Shown: positions 63,203 through 64,000 of the stretch, in pieces
Layout of the letters: each line of letters starts with the position of its first letter
How positions within the stretch are numbered: the first letter of the stretch is position 1
Source: Pterois miles
Taxonomy: Eukaryota > Chordata > Actinopteri > Perciformes > Scorpaenidae
NCBI GenBank assembly: GCA_947000775.1
Contig: CAMQGK010000442.1
Coordinates: forward strand, 1-64,000
Reading direction: 5' to 3'
Length of the DNA: 64,000 bases
Position numbers and translations under genes: made by a program
The notes under the pieces: generated by a model
Databases searched by the model: none
Told to the model about the DNA's origin: nothing
The model's input: the letters and a program-made list of their open reading frames with translations, nothing else

Positions 63203-64000
63203 AAATCCACATTATATGCTTACTTTCAAGTAAAAGCTACGTTTACACCATCAAACAGGCCTCCCGTGATGAAAACTTCATTTTGCTGTCACTTTCATGT
63301 AAAAGGAACGTTTCCAGCATTAAACAGGCCTCCCGTGATGAAAACTACATTATATGCTTACTTTCATGTAAAAGGAACGTTTCCAGCATTAAACAGGCCT
63401 CCCGTGATGAAAACTACATTCTGTTGTCACTTTCATGTAAAAGCTATGTTTCCAACATTAAACAGGCCTCTAGTGTTGTAAACTACATTCTGTGTTCACT
63501 TTTGTGTAAAAGCTACGTTTACACCATCAAACAGGCCTCCCGTGATGAAAGTTACATTCTGTTGTCACTTTCATGTAAAAGCCAGGTTTTGGTCTGTAAA
63601 CTGACCTCCCGTGGAGAAATCCACATTATCTGCTTAGTTTCATGTAAAAGCTATGTTTCCAGCATTAAACAGTGCTCTACTGTTGAAAACTACATTCTGT
63701 GCTTAATTTCATGTAAAAGCTATGTTTCCAGTATTAAACAGTTCTCTTGTGTTGAAAACTACATTCTGTGCTTACTTTTATGTGAAAGCTACGTTTACAC
63801 CATCAAACAGGCCTCGCGTGACGAAATCCACATTATATGCTTACTTTCAAGTAAAAGCTACGTTTACACCATCAAACAGGCCTCCCGTGATGAAAGCTTC
63901 ATTCTGCTGTCACTTTCATGTAAAAGGAACGTTTGCAGCATTAAACAGGCCTCCCGTGATGAAATCTACATTCTGTTATCACTTTCATGTAATAGCCAGG
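63203..64000 (+). repeat. Start of super-copy IV, cut by the window edge
   Basis: Alignment to copy I begins with the CAAGCAAA monomer (63,147 with position 1) and continues through the ATTTTGCTG variant. Relative to copy I it lacks four monomers (copy I about 264-539) and one more (about 640-708): the offset falls from 63,146 to 62,870 and then to 62,801. It ends inside an m6-type monomer carrying TAATAGCCAGG, as near 1,190 in copy I. Small private changes include GAAAGTTACATT near 63,547, GAAAGCTTC near 63,892 and GAAATCTACATT near 63,961. Confidence 0.87.

Larger units (their letters stand above)
1..64000. repeat. Tandem satellite array, 69-bp monomer, fills the window
   Basis: Every part of the window is a variant of one 69-bp unit, always in the same orientation. 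With the unit phased to begin just after the GATG (or GGAG, GTTG) that follows the CCTCCCGT segment, complete monomers run from 57 to 63,961, which is 926 units. Only 14 length changes are not multiples of 69; their net is +11 and accounts for the total length. No mobile element, simple-sequence tract, telomere repeat, RNA gene or unique spacer interrupts it. Known biology: arrays of this size and hierarchy occur at centromeres, pericentromeres, subtelomeres and heterochromatic blocks of eukaryotes. Which of these applies here cannot be read from the sequence. I do not recognise the monomer as a named satellite family. Confidence 0.99.

Noticed and set aside
1..64000. C2H2 zinc-finger-like pattern in the frame with CCHFHVK
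   Set aside because: Zinc fingers repeat every 28 residues with two Cys and two His at set spacing and a TGEKP linker. Here the period is 23 residues, the Cys are adjacent and there is no second His pair.
1..64000. CRISPR array
   Set aside because: All parts of the period are repeated; there are no unique spacers, no leader and no cas genes.
1..64000. Primate beta satellite, suggested by its similar unit length of about 68 bp
   Set aside because: The sequence does not resemble what I know of that family, and GATC, which gives beta satellite its Sau3A ladder, is absent from nearly all monomers here.

Overview
The window is one uninterrupted head-to-tail tandem array of a 69-bp monomer (about 41% G+C). 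No unique sequence, transposon, RNA gene or convincing protein gene is visible on either strand. In one phase the window holds 926 complete monomers (57 to 63,961), plus 56 bases of a partial unit at the left edge and 39 at the right. 63,905 bp equals 926 x 69 + 11, and the 14 small indels I could find sum to exactly +11. This is eukaryotic satellite DNA. A vertebrate or other CpG-methylating genome is suggested because the commonest variants are CpG to TpG/CpA changes. I do not recognise the family and cannot name the species.

The array has at least four levels. (1) The 69-bp monomer exists in several ordered types. (2) Types follow one another as a higher-order repeat punctuated by a divergent monomer (m6), which recurs at 276, 345, 414, 483, 552 or 621 bp. 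The six-monomer, 414-bp spacing is commonest and gives the order m1-m2-m3-m4-m5-m6. (3) Runs of these units are duplicated in blocks with exact multiples of 69 bp as period: 276, 345, 897, 1,725, 2,277, about 3,000 and 4,416 bp. (4) The whole arrangement repeats as super-copies: I (to 26,073, 377 monomers), II (26,074-43,465, 252), III (43,466-63,202, 286) and the start of IV (63,203 on). Aligned stretches are nearly identical (a handful of residue differences over about 740 codons), and the copies differ mainly by whole-monomer gains and losses.

Long open frames (up to 933 codons, plus strand only) follow from arithmetic: 69 = 3 x 23, and two of the three plus-strand frames of the monomer have no stop. 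The starts are repeat-internal ATGs, the same monomers are read in two frames, and stops and frameshifts are scattered through the array. I therefore annotate no CDS. The points of interest are the layered repeat architecture, strict 69-bp register, amplified private mutations that act as lineage markers, signs of gene conversion between neighbouring units, and the CpG variant pattern.
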